Assembly: GCA_023853785.1 (NCBI GenBank)
Contig: JAJIRX010000980.1
Location: forward strand, 1-26,880
Length of the DNA: 26,880 nucleotides
From: Psilocybe azurescens
Lineage: Eukaryota > Basidiomycota > Agaricomycetes > Agaricales > Agrocybaceae
Reading direction: 5' to 3'
Shown piece after piece: positions 1-9,559 of the stretch. Made by a program: the position numbers and the translations under genes. How positions within the stretch are numbered: position 1 is the stretch's first letter; every line of letters starts with the position of its first letter. A model generated the notes under the pieces. The model saw nothing but the letters and a program-made list of their open reading frames with translations. It had not been told where the DNA came from and did not search any database.

Positions 1-560
1 CATAATAATCGAGAAGCTGGGCATAGAGAGGGATGTCTCAGCACGATGCCTTGATAGTGCAGGGTTCCTCAATCAGATTCGGCGCGCGTTCAACTGCTAT
101 CAGAATGAGAGTTAGACGTGGGCGCTGATGCTGACATGGATGTGGACGAAGGTATGGCGCTGTCCATTCTGGAATGATGTGTTACTGTTGCAGGCGACGG
201 ATTCAGGTATACCCGCTGAGGAAACGGACATGTTGCAAATCTGTGAGCCGCGATATAGCTCCCACTCGCCGATATACGCGTCCTTCTCCACACCGAAAGT
301 AGCGTAACGACTCGTTGCGATGCATGGCTTCTCGTTCATAATCGAACTTATGCCGCTCACTCCTGACCCCAGTCCTCTTTTCGCTTCCAATCCTCAACGA
401 GTCGCAGCACCGTACAGAAATTTTCGAAGATTGCCGAGTAGAAGGTTGCCCATGTACACTTGGTATATTGGCCGTGTGTTCTTAGAGTGGTAGATTGACG
501 GTATCGAGCGCGTATGTGTATTCAGAGAGGGGTCGGAAAAGAGAATGGATCAACGATGGG
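1..560 (-). pseudogene. Eroded paralogue of the coiled-coil/CPIC gene, cut by left edge
   Basis: Read on the minus strand, this stretch lines up in order with the gene at 5446-6738. Near 440-480 the sense strand reads KNTRPIYQVYMG where the intact copy reads ENTCPICQMYGD, so both cysteines of the CPIC motif are changed to Arg and Tyr. Near 270-290 it reads GEWELY against DSEWEVY, and around 125-165 an acatggatgtgga block matches acaatggatgtggg in the other copy. The alignment needs gaps, including loss of most of the coiled-coil segment, and no single frame covers it. It is most likely a dead duplicate whose 3' half lies outside the window. Similarity was judged by eye, so exact limits are approximate. 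No function can be inferred for the remnant. Confidence 0.5.
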
Positions 561-615
561 ATGTGTAGGGAGAGCTGCAAGGGGAAGGGGCAAAACAAAT
601 CGAACGCATGATTCC

Positions 616-640
616 GATGACAAATCTCTGGCCACGTGCT
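616..640 (-). promoter_or_regulatory. Upstream block shared by both coiled-coil gene copies (copy 1)
   Basis: GATGACAAATC, a short gap, then CCACGTGCT. The same two words with almost the same spacing occur at 7299-7324, upstream of the better copy. The core is the palindromic E-box CACGTG, a site type bound by bHLH factors. The block may be a retained promoter element or simply duplicated DNA; the sequence alone cannot distinguish these. Confidence 0.3.
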
Positions 641-659
641 GAACGACTGCGCCCCTAAA

Positions 660-2160
660 TCAAACTATTCGCTTTTGACCGGATCAACTTGTAACGTTCT
701 ACGCCCTACTCGACGGCATAGATCAAGTAAATGCCAATCTTTGCCCTATCATGTTCACCGCTGTGTCAAATTTTTGATTGATTAAATCTACTTTCTATGT
801 AATGACCTTTGCGACGACAGGCATGAATATGACATTATCATGAAAGAATGTCATCAGTCAACACAGTTAAGCTCCCACTAGCAAATGTCTACATTACCTA
901 TTGTATAATGATAGCTAGAAAGCATATATGATCACATTCATACATCAGTTCTTACTTTCTTACTAGCTTCTAAAACACTGTTCGATTTATATAACTCTTA
1001 CAGAGTCTTAGAACAATTAATTACACATACACGTTGAAAATCACGGATTCTTCGAGGGAGATGGGGTAGCAGTAGACTGAGTAATGTTGAGACTGAGACT
1101 TTGTCTGTAAATATACATCTATATGAGTATAATATGCCGTATGTCGAATTTTTGTGGAATTTGACTCACGTCCACACAATCTTAGTTGTTTGCTGGATTA
1201 AGAATGAGGATTCACTGACGACCGTGTTGAAAACCCTTGTAACGGTGAAAACAGGAAGCTCCATAGAGGTGTGGGATGCAGACTCAGTGCTAGTCGCACT
1301 AACAGAAGACGAAGGCAGACTACTGCTCGTTACCCGCTGATAGTAATTCAGAGATTCAGTTCCATAATTTCAAAATAAACCCAATAGATGCCTACTGCCG
1401 ATTCCACCCCAAGCATATACGCAAAGGTCATGAGAACGATATGATAGAGTCGCATGATGATACTGGTGCAATTTTCTTGAGCATCTTGTAGCTTTATAGC
1501 TCGACGCTTCATAGTACGTGTACCCAGTTTTCTGTCAGAAGATCAACTTGGATATCTCAAAACTCTTAACAGCGCCCAGGCAGCGAAAGCGCAGCAGCAG
1601 GTGGGAGCACATTAGCAATAGCCTCAGTTTTAGAAGGAAGAAATAGGCTTGAATAATCGCATATCCATTTCCGAGGCGGCTATTTGTACCAGGATCTTTC
1701 ATGGGGCGAATGCTTCATCTGGTGGCGAATTGCCCAAATTTAATCATTTTTAGCAATCAGAATTAGATTGAGGATTTGACTTATGAAATTAATCAATGCC
1801 ATCATCTGCTGTTTGTTTGTGATAATTTGACAGTGAATAATTGCGCAGAATGTTTATTTTGACCCCAAAACATGGGTTTAAAAAGAGAAAAATCAAGTAT
1901 CTCAGACGATACCCAAATCGTATATTAAACACCGCTCTTCTGCTTCTTGTTCATAATTACATATATCCCATCTTCATTTGAAATGCGCCTAGTATCGATC
2001 TCCTTCCTTGCAGTTTCTGCATGTATGAAATTCGTTAGTTGCAATCTAGTACATAGATGTAAATAAACACCATATATATAGATAAAAATTTTCGGGACTC
2101 CTGTTGGCAAATTGTAATAAATACTAAAATATCATGTCGTAGTACAATTCCTTCGGTTGG
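660..2160. other. No recognisable gene; AT-rich spacer
   Basis: About 1.5 kb of AT-rich DNA. The longest open frame (1101-1340, plus, 79 codons) starts at TTG, has no flanking splice pattern and resembles nothing I know. A minus-strand frame at 1925-2110 is equally unsupported. No tRNA-like or repeat structure was seen. Confidence 0.5.
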
Positions 2161-2164
2161 TAAT

Positions 2165-2181
2165 AGCGGACGAAGTCCGCT
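2165..2181. repeat. Perfect 7-bp stem hairpin just upstream of the laccase break
   Basis: AGCGGAC-GAA-GTCCGCT is a perfect stem of seven pairs with a three-base loop. It lies about 70 bp before the point where laccase homology begins. A GC-rich hairpin of this size resembles Helitron 3' ends, but no CTRR follows within the expected ~12 bases on either strand, so this assignment is not made. Confidence 0.45.
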
Positions 2182-2252
2182 CTTTCGAGTACCTATATAT
2201 CGTCAATTTTATTGTATCACCGGACGGTTATAAAATAGACTGGGCGCTAAGC

Positions 2253-3766
2253 GGAGATACAGAGACCACCATCATCACGCTCGCGGATTGGTGAGTTGAT
2301 TAGATGGTTCGAAAACGGATTCTCAGACTTTATTTACATTACAGGTATCACCTTGTTGCTCCGCAAGAGGTTATCGAACAGGTCATTCCTACCTCGGATG
2401 CCACTCTCATCAACGGTCTGGGCCGCTATGCGCGAGGCCCTACATCTGCGCTTGCAGTCATATCGGTGATAGCAAACAAACGTTACCGCTTTCGTCTTGT
2501 CTCTATCTCCTGTGATCCAAACTTCACATTCTCAATAGATGGTCATGCTATGGTAATTACTGAATTGCTACACCTTACTCTGACAGATAACTGACTACAT
2601 ATCGTATCACATCCAGACCATTATTGAAGCAGATGGCGTCAATACACAGCCTCTCGTTGTTGATTCCATCCAGATATTTTCCGGACAGCGCTATTCATTT
2701 ATTCTCACAGCCGATCAAGCTATTGACAATTACTGGATCCGTGCCAATCCCGGACCAACATGAGCTTCCGGCTTTGATGGTGGCATACACTCCGCCATTC
2801 TCAGATACATTAATGCTACAGTTGAAGACCCGATAACAAACAACACATCCGGCAATCCATTGGTAGAGACAAATCTCGTCCCACTCGATGGCGCCTCCCA
2901 CCGGGAGTAGCGGGGGTTGGTTTGGCAGACGTTAATATCAATCTGGACTTTGGATTTAATGGCGCTCAGTTCACTGTCAACGATGTGGCTTGGGTGACGC
3001 CGACTGTCCCGGTATTGCTTCAGATAATGAGCGTACACTAACTGCACAGGATTTACTTCCGTCGGGATCGATTTATTTTCTGCCTCCTAATCTGGTTTTC
3101 GAAATTTCGATGCCCGGTTGATCTGCTGGATCACCTCTAAGTCCTTTCACTCTCGTTAACGAGCAAGTTGGAAGCATTAATAATGGTTATTTCGTGCCTT
3201 CTAGCATCCACTACATTTACACGGGGTACGTAACGTAATTAAAAAGTATTAAATATTGCACCTAACGCGACTGTTACTCAAGCATACCTTCTCTGTTGTA
3301 CGAAGTTATGGAAATGCCACGTACGACTACGATAATCTAATCAGACGAGATGTTGTAAGCACCGGAAGTGACACCACAGATAATGTTACAATCCGTTTCA
3401 CGATCGACAATTCTGGTCCTTGGATTTTGCATTGGTGGGTGCAATATTCATCTTCTGTATTTTTCGTCTAAATGTTCTGTTCTTGGATCGTGCGCCAAAT
3501 AAAGTCATATCGACTGGCACCTCGACACGTAAGTCATCTCATGTAGTGTTTACGAAGTGGTTTCAGATTTAATACTGACATCTGCTTAATGCGGAGGATT
3601 TGCGGTCGTCATGGTAGAAGATGTCGACACCGTGGAGAACAGTACTGCATCCAGTAAGCCACTTGTATTCCTCGTTTGAGAGATTAATGACAGAGGGTGT
3701 TCAATAGGCGACTGGAGCACACTGTGCCCAACGTTCGATGCTTTGCCTGTTCAAACGTTCGCTTGA
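2253..3766 (+). pseudogene. Laccase (multicopper oxidase) pseudogene, 5'-truncated
   Basis: Laccases (secreted p-diphenol:O2 oxidoreductases) use four coppers held by four His-rich motifs. Homology starts inside domain 1-2 (ITLADWYH) and runs through [86 protein letters not shown] and DALPVQTFA-stop. Splicing introns 2291-2344, 2553-2616, 3435-3504 and 3654-3707 restores much of the frame; the third intron rebuilds HCHIDWHLD intact. Disabling features: the whole N-terminus with two copper motifs is absent; a TGA follows NPGPT; frameshifts lie near 2900 and 3032; a further stop follows SMPG near 3120; the third copper motif HPFHLHGH is degraded to SPFTLVNE, followed by about 90 unmatched bases; the 3' splice region near 3590 is damaged. 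The gene cannot make active enzyme. Family assignment is certain; exon ends are by eye. Confidence 0.9.
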
Positions 3767-3847
3767 AGATAGGAAAGGGGAGCGACGAAAGCTATTGTTC
3801 TGCCTGAACTTCAGGGACACGCTATAGTCTCATTCACACAAAATGCA

Positions 3848-4384
3848 GTGATAAGCATGGACAGAGCTTTCGCGGATACTTTATTTAAACACCCAATCAT
3901 TCTACTTCAAGCCCTGTACTTTTCTAACTCGGATTATTGGCCTTATGTAAATCTTTTGGTGACGTTCCTGGGGACCACAGCGGTTACCTCATTTCTTATT
4001 GGCTACAGATTACATTCCGCCTCTCGCTTAAATGGTTCATCTTCCAGGAGACCATTCAGCCGGACTACGGCACTGGTCATAGAGTCAGCCGCAGCGTACT
4101 CATTGGTACTTCTCCTTGACGCCATATGCGGAGTCGTTGCGTTATTCACCATGTTAGGATCTCTTTGGTACAACATATTGTGTTACGTCGATGCAATGTT
4201 ATTTGTTGTTGCAGTGTGTAGCTCATACAATCTGTCCGATGGTTTCATTGTTCTAACATGTAATTAGGGTATGGCCCTCACCGTACTGGTAGCAAGAATT
4301 GCTCTTACCAGCCCCCACAACGGTCCTTCAACAATTACTCGCATATCAGGTCTACAGTCCTCTCAAAATCGTATGCGTACATAG
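3848..4384 (+). pseudogene. C-terminal half of agaricomycete multi-helix membrane protein (copy A)
   Basis: Open frame with hydrophobic helices and the segments FLIGYRLHSASRLNGSSS, ALVIESAAAYSLVLLLDAI and YVDAMLFVVA. A 54-bp intron (4214-4267, GTGTGT...TTAG) joins VVA to GMALTVLVARIAL, ending at TAG 4382-4384 after ISGLQSSQNRMRT. The copy at 7538-8858 shows that the family has about twice this length, with more helices at the N-terminus; those are missing here. Such proteins are common and uncharacterised in mushroom genomes and resemble seven-helix proteins in layout. No function is known to me. The retained reading frame is clean, so the truncation may be recent. It starts only ~80 bp after the laccase pseudogene on the same strand. 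Confidence 0.7.
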
Positions 4385-4653
4385 TTATCTTACAGCATAA
4401 GCTAGTGTATCTCCTTCGTAATCATCATTTTTATTTTTTATTGCTACTCCTGGCCGAAACACGGAAGATCCTTACACATAAACACGTAGCAATACTAATT
4501 TAAAACGCCCGGCGTTATTGGAATAATCATCCAGCAAGTGTGTATCTTGCACATGCTCCCATATGAAAAAGCCTAGCACTTCAGGAAAGGCAATGAATGG
4601 CCAAGCCTTCGTACACTGGGATACAAAGCTACTCCCGGGCCATAGCTTCAAAG

Positions 4654-5570
4654 TCACAATACATTTGAATATGGGTGTGGGCGCTTGCGACCTCTCCTAT
4701 CGCGTACCCACCCATCCGAACTACCATCCACACTCAGACGGTGCAGGTCCACAATACCTCCCGTGGGCCTCTGCACAAACTCCTCCAGATGCGCCGGAAC
4801 AGGGGCACTCTTAATCCATTCCATCCACCCCCTCGCCATCTCCCACTCCTCTCCCGCTGCTGCTCGCCCACAAAGCCACCACCACCAGGCGCATGAACAC
4901 CCCCATCCCCAGCTTTACCACCAGCCCCAACCCCAACCCCAACGCACGGGCGGACCCCCCGCCCCTTCGACGGCCCATCCGCCACATTCCGCTGCGTCGG
5001 CACCCAGCGCACGTCCAGCCGCACGCCCTCCTCCCTGCATGTGCCCAGAATCCGCCGGACGACCGCGTCCAGCCCGTGTCTCGGCGTCCACGTGTGGTGC
5101 GCGGGCGCGAGCGCGGTCACGACGCCCGTGTTGTCCGAGTGGATCGTGAGAAATTGCGTGGGTGGCTGGCGGTGGCGCGAGCGCCGTCGGCCGTGATTAG
5201 GTATAGGTATAGGCACAGCCGTGTGTGAGCTGGGGAGGCGGACGTGGGGTACGCTGCGGAGGCGGAAGATGATGACGACGATGCGGGATCGCCACGCGCA
5301 TACTTCATGGCACGCAGGACGTGGACGCCCAGCTCGAGGGCGATGAGCTCCGCCCACGACATGACGATCTGACCGCTCACGCCGAGCGGGATGGAGGGAT
5401 GTCCTCGTACCCATGTCCACGCGAGCCAATAGCACGTCATACCACTCATGTTTGGGCGGGAACCGACGGCAGCGGTGGTAGAGACTGAGTGCGTCGGTAC
5501 GCAAAAGCAAAATCCGACGCCTGTAGACGAGGCGTCGACGTATACATCCGGTATGATGTCCCCTGAATAT
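4654..5570 (-). mobile_element. Retroelement remnant: RNase H domain in three broken frames
   Basis: On the minus strand the order is DVYVDASSTGVGF, MSWAELIALELGVHVL, then after a frame change near 5160 FLTIHSDNTGVVTAL and VRWVPTQRNVADGPSKG, then after another change near 4860-4960 a tail ending at a stop at 4654-4656. This is the RNase H fold as found in retroelement polymerases of basidiomycetes; the acidic positions of the active site (D in DAS, E in AEL, D in SDN, D in VAD) all survive, although the frame is broken at least twice. No reverse transcriptase motif (YxDD) or LTR was seen. The GC content is clearly higher than in the surroundings. A low-complexity Ser/Ala insertion lies between the second and third motifs. 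It is a dead fragment, abutting the coiled-coil gene. Confidence 0.7.
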
Positions 5571-6738
5571 CGCGGAAGACAGGCGAGGGAAACGGATGTG
5601 TTTGGGAAAGAGGGAGGTGAAGTGAATGGTGCAGGTGCTGCTCAACGTGGGGTGGAATAACAGAATTAGAAACAGTAGGAGCAGCGAAGTTCGACGTTCG
5701 AGCCGGGCTTAAGATCTGAATGCTTTCGGCGCTCGAATATGACACCGATTCAAGAGACGACACCGACGACGGAGAAATTTCCAGCCGTTCATATGCATCG
5801 TAGTCGTACGGCTCCCACTCCCAATCCGAGTCCGGGTTCTCCTCCTCCTCCTCTTCAGAGTCCCCGCTCAGACCTCCAACCTCAACTTCATCCTCACCCT
5901 GTCGTCTTTCCCTCGCAGCAGCCTCCCACTCCCTCCATACGGCGTTCGCGGATTTGACGTTGTAATCGCATTGTTCAAGAAGTTCGGCGTATCGAAGAGC
6001 ATCTTCGTATGATGCGTTGGTTAACGCTGGAGTTTCCGGCTCAGATTCAGAGCTAGATTCAGGGCTAGATTCAGGGCTCGAAGCCCAAGAGGACGATGGA
6101 GAGGACGCGGATGCGGATGTGGATACTGGTGTGACAATGGATGTGGGCAAAGGCAAAGCACGACCCTTTCCGGAACCAGGGCCAGCAGTGGAGCCAATGG
6201 AGCCGACAGGTACTGGAATAGCCAGAGAAGCAGGAGTGTTGTCGATCCAGGTATTGGGATAGACTTCCCACTCAGAGTCACTATCCGCATCGCTGTCATA
6301 GCCGTTCCCTACAGCGACTGCGGAAGAAGTACGGCGCTCGCTGTTTTCAGAGCGGTGAAGGGCCTCGTCCCGCTCACGATTTGATCCACCTCCCTCGCTT
6401 CCGGTCCTGCTCCTCACAGCCTCCTCATAAGCCATTTGTAGATCGTCATATGCCGTCTCGAGGGCTATCACTCGATCCCGTGCAGCGCTCAACTCCCGCT
6501 TGAGCAGTTCGACTTCTACCTGAAGTTTCCGATCCTCTACATGCCGTAGTTCTGCATGGCGCGCTTCGAAGGACCCGAGGTCGAAGTGGTCGCCGTACAT
6601 TTGGCATATCGGGCATGTGTTCTCTGGATGGCAAGTGGGTGGAATAGAGCGATTGTGAGTGTGTGCCCAGAGAGAGGAGGGAGAAGAAGAGGAAGAGGAA
6701 GGTGATGCACGGGGATGGATTGAACGAGTGGAATACAT
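5446..6738 (-). CDS. Coiled-coil protein with CPIC motif; C-terminus fused to retroelement DNA
   Basis: A 430-codon uninterrupted frame from ATG at 6736-6738. Visible parts: Ser-rich start (residues 1-25); a partial zinc-knuckle-like NTCPICQMYGDHFD (about 40-53), with only one Cys pair plus His; a heptad-rich coiled coil (about 57-108, with EVELLKRELSAARDRVIALE); an acidic/Ser-rich middle; a helix with YAELLEQCDYNVKSANAVW; and an acidic run SEEEEEENPDSDWEWEP. The last ~40 codons read the retroelement DNA at 5446-5570 in a wrong frame, so the native C-terminus has been lost. I do not recognise a named family. A decayed paralogue lies at 1-560, so this is a locally duplicated gene. Whether it is expressed is unknown; Ser/Glu-rich low-complexity regions make disorder likely. 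Confidence 0.6.
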   Translation of the reverse strand: MYSTRSIHPRASPSSSSSSPSSLWAHTHNRSIPPTCHPENTCPICQMYGDHFDLGSFEARHAELRHVEDRKLQVEVELLKRELSAARDRVIALETAYDDLQMAYEEAVRSRTGSEGGGSNRERDEALHRSENSERRTSSAVAVGNGYDSDADSDSEWEVYPNTWIDNTPASLAIPVPVGSIGSTAGPGSGKGRALPLPTSIVTPVSTSASASSPSSSWASSPESSPESSSESEPETPALTNASYEDALRYAELLEQCDYNVKSANAVWREWEAAARERRQGEDEVEVGGLSGDSEEEEEENPDSDWEWEPYDYDAYERLEISPSSVSSLESVSYSSAESIQILSPARTSNFAAPTVSNSVIPPHVEQHLHHSLHLPLSQTHPFPSPVFRDIQGTSYRMYTSTPRLQASDFAFAYRRTQSLPPLPSVPAQT

Positions 6739-7537
6739 GGGGGACGAGGAGGGTCGGCTTAACGACGGGAATCATGCACTACGAATTAAAAGCTCTGAAT
6801 TTGGATGATAGTATATCATAGGGAAACAAAATACCTGATATTCTTCTTACTGACCACAGGTAGAGCTAATGGGAAGGGGGTAAGTAGTGAATAATGCAAA
6901 GGAGTCAGGGGAAAGAGTGGCGTTCACCATGAGCTGTTGAGGAAAGTGAAGGGAAGGAGGAAGCACGTCAAAGGGGAGGCGATTCGTCAAGTGATCTGCT
7001 TAGATATAACGGACAAGCCTATCCTTCTGCAAATTGGGATGTGTGCAAACGTAATTTGATTATCTTTTCTTGATTCTATTCAGTTGGAAGTGTGCAATAA
7101 GGTTCGTGGGAAGGAGATGTGTATAGGGCCTATCCATGTTGTCGATGACCTTTTGGTGCAGCATACGTGAAGCCAGAGATTCTTGAAATTACGGACAATC
7201 AAGGCGCCTAGCTTTGGCAAGATGCAGGTTTTGCTGAATGTGAGCACTGAGGAAGATGCAAGGCAGAACAAATGACAAATCCAAGAACGAATATTCTGGA
7301 TGACAAATCACATTACCACGTGCTAACGGCCCTGAACGTTTAAACTATGTCGAGCACGTGTATTTCTCATCCTCCTCTTGATACGTCCATCCTTACCATT
7401 TACTCCGATTTTATACAATACTGATTTCATATTTCATTCAGTGCACACCTTAATATTGATGGAAAGATTTCAGTATAAGCAACTACATTCAGTATTCATA
7501 GTTTTGATTTAATAACCGTGACCTCCAAACATGCTGT
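6739..7537. other. Spacer between coiled-coil gene and membrane-protein copy B
   Basis: About 800 bp. It contains an inferred upstream region of the minus-strand coiled-coil gene. Compared with the degenerate copy near the left edge, roughly 500 bp here (about 6740-7250) have no counterpart, suggesting an insertion here or a deletion there. The only open frame of note (7080-7271, minus) is short and featureless. Confidence 0.4.
7299..7324 (-). promoter_or_regulatory. Upstream block shared by both coiled-coil gene copies (copy 2)
   Basis: GATGACAAATC at 7299-7309 and CCACGTGCT at 7316-7324, matching 616-640 in words and spacing. It lies about 560 bp upstream of the coiled-coil ATG. A second palindromic CACGTG follows 30 bases later (ATGTCGAGCACGTGT). 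Confidence 0.3.
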
Positions 7538-8858
7538 CTACGCTGGACACTCCCGCTTCAATTCTACCACCGAGGCCAGCGCCGCATTCTCTGAATGAAA
7601 TATAACGCTAATCTCTCCGGCGGTAGAATGTCTCCTATGGCCACTTCTGTGCTGCGACCCGAATTGCAAGGCAGATATGTGAGTTACTGTCGATGAAACT
7701 CTAGCATTGTCGGGGTTAATAAGCGCGATCCTTGTTACCAGAACAGTGGGAGCCATCCCCTAATTCAGATTGACATTAGAAAGACCTAAATATTTGGGAG
7801 ACAGTAGGCAATACGCACCGCAGCAACGGTTAGCAACGTCCCTCCGTAATACTTCACTTGAAACAAAGGAGATCCCACAACGGTGAATGCCGGAACAACT
7901 ACGCACATAGCCTCGAAGAGAGTGCGACTGAGTACACCGCGGCTGACTCCATGACCAATAGCATAATGCGACTGAATAGCTTTTGGAGGGTGGATGGTCC
8001 AAACCAGAGGCGGAATGTATTCTGTACCCGATTAGAAATGTAGTATCGCCGTTGTGCCCAGAGGCACGAACATAGAAGCACTTGAAATTTTGTCTAGTAG
8101 GTACAGGTTTGCGACATTGATTTGCAGGCTGTTTAATCCTGCCAACACTATCGCTATAATTAAAAGACCTGTTATCATATTTGAGTGGTGAAAGTTAATT
8201 CCCAGGGAAGACGCATTTCGGGCCTGCGCAGAACTCACCCAGTTCCCCAATGAAAAGAATCAGGGGGACCAGGATTACTGCGAACGACTGTCCCTAGACA
8301 TGGTAGCATCTCCATATCTGTTAAGACAGTTATAATAACTTTGATAAAATCATAAATGAAAATGCCTATCACCAACCAGTAGGCCATCGGACACCATCAA
8401 CGAGGAATAGAACAAAAGGTCACTGAGTTCCGAGATCCATTGAAGGACTAGCAATGTGCCAAAGAAGATAGACTCTCGCGTGTCACCGTCCACCACAACA
8501 GTCAAATCGAGAAAGTACCATTGGACAATAAACTGGGAGAAGCAAAGCAGGTACAGCGTCGATATCACTGGGAGACAAATGCGACGACGGACATGTGCCG
8601 CCTTCTTGGATACTGTAGAGCACATCATCTAACCGTACCTTCCTTGTTGAGCTTTGAAAGAACCTACTGTAGAGGTACACTGTACCAGCATATACCATGG
8701 TGTATATACCTGACAGCCGTAAGTTTGAGGTAATGATGATCGCTGTAGATACTAGGCCTACCCATGAGAAAATTGAGAAGCATCGAAGCATTGATGCTGG
8801 CGTCGATGATACCTCGTTGGACATCGACTGAGATTGGAATGTCTGGTGTAGACATCAT
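7538..8858 (-). pseudogene. Membrane-protein gene copy B, nearly full length but disabled
   Basis: The exons can be followed on the minus strand. ATG 8856-8858 gives MMSTPDIPISVDVQRGIIDA; intron 8710-8761; IYTMVYAGTVYLY; ISTLYLLCFSQFIVQWYFLD; SDLLFYSSLMVSDGLL; an intron; IWRCYHV then TAG, GQSFAVILVPLILFIGELG; an intron; LLIIAIVLAGLNSL; LIGYRIHSASGL; LVMESAAVYSV; VVVPAFTVVGSPLF; then after an intron GMAPTVLVTRIAL and THISALQFGSQ, ending VVELKRECPA-stop at 7538. Disabling features: the TAG after YHV (where other residues imply Trp), and frame changes near 8030, 7950 and 7920. The layout suggests about seven helices, with a polar C-tail. It is the same family as 3848-4384, in inverted orientation. 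Function unknown. Confidence 0.75.
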
Positions 8859-8892
8859 GGGACATCGTAGACCTCCATTAACCGAGCACTTT

Positions 8893-8903
8893 CATATATA
8901 TAC
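8893..8903 (-). promoter_or_regulatory. TATA-like box before membrane-protein copy B
   Basis: The palindromic-looking CATATATATAC lies about 35 bp upstream of the ATG at 8858 on the minus strand, a normal distance for a TATA box with a short leader. AT-rich DNA makes chance occurrence plausible. Confidence 0.3.
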
Positions 8904-9396
8904 TCGTCAGATACAATATAATTCTTCTAGCTGGCCTGCCCGCATTTCCCGCATCAGATATCTATCAATAAAATGAGCGGCAGAAATTCTATGATCTCAA
9001 GTAATTAAAACTTTGTTTTAGGAATTTGTTGTATAAATGTGCATATCCAACATGGGATATACTGGAAGTATTGGGATCTAAGGAAGGGAGGAGGAGACGC
9101 ATATGCAGCCACAGGACCGAATATGGACGCATACAAAGTCCGAACAAAACGTTGTGGGGCTAGGTAACGTGTGGTTGACGGCGCTGTGCTCACGTTAATG
9201 AGAGAAAATTCATACTTAGTACTTACGTAGATTGACAATATGCTGACACGCCAAGCCTAGGATAGACAAGGGCGTATCAGTATCAGTATCAATCTCCAAT
9301 TACTATCATTATCGTGTATGTAATCAAGATCAAAGTCACATTATAGCCCCGAACGGTCCAGAAATTAAACTAGTGAGATCCTCACCTGCTTTTTCA
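8904..9396. other. Spacer without recognisable gene
   Basis: AT-rich sequence. A minus-strand frame at 9005-9238 shows no domain or splice pattern. A short GTATCA-type repeat is near 9275-9290. A small hairpin, GTGAG-ATC-CTCAC, is at 9373-9385, next to the larger inverted repeat at 9397. Confidence 0.4.
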
Positions 9397-9436
9397 CTGG
9401 CGCCTCGGCGCCGTGTTTCGAAGTCTCAGGCGCCAG
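9397..9436. repeat. GC-rich nested inverted repeat
   Basis: CTGGCGCC at 9397-9404 pairs exactly with GGCGCCAG at 9429-9436. Inside, GGCGCC-TC-GGCGCC (9399-9412) can form an alternative smaller hairpin. The patch is far more GC-rich than its surroundings. It could be a transposon terminus or recombination scar; no associated coding sequence was found. Confidence 0.5.
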
Positions 9437-9559
9437 AAGTTTTGTGGAATCATGGCAAAAGACAGCATGACCCTTCAGTCCGAAGAACACGTGTTAACCT
9501 ACCCTAAACATCTTGCCGTGGTATTAAATTTAAACTTTTCAGCCAACTTTTTGATCCCA

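Noticed and set aside
2165..2181. Hairpin as a Helitron 3' end
   Set aside because: No CTRR within the expected distance on either strand.
4685..5228. Pro/Arg-rich plus-strand frames opposite the RNase H region
   Set aside because: Composition-driven antisense shadows of a GC-rich coding stretch, with no independent motif.
4734..5645. A 303-codon minus-strand frame as one protein
   Set aside because: Only its middle carries RNase H motifs; both ends are out-of-frame translations of the element and of the neighbouring gene, kept open by high GC content.
1..8900. A functional laccase and membrane-protein gene cluster
   Set aside because: The laccase and both membrane-protein copies are truncated or disabled, so a working system is not supported by this sequence.
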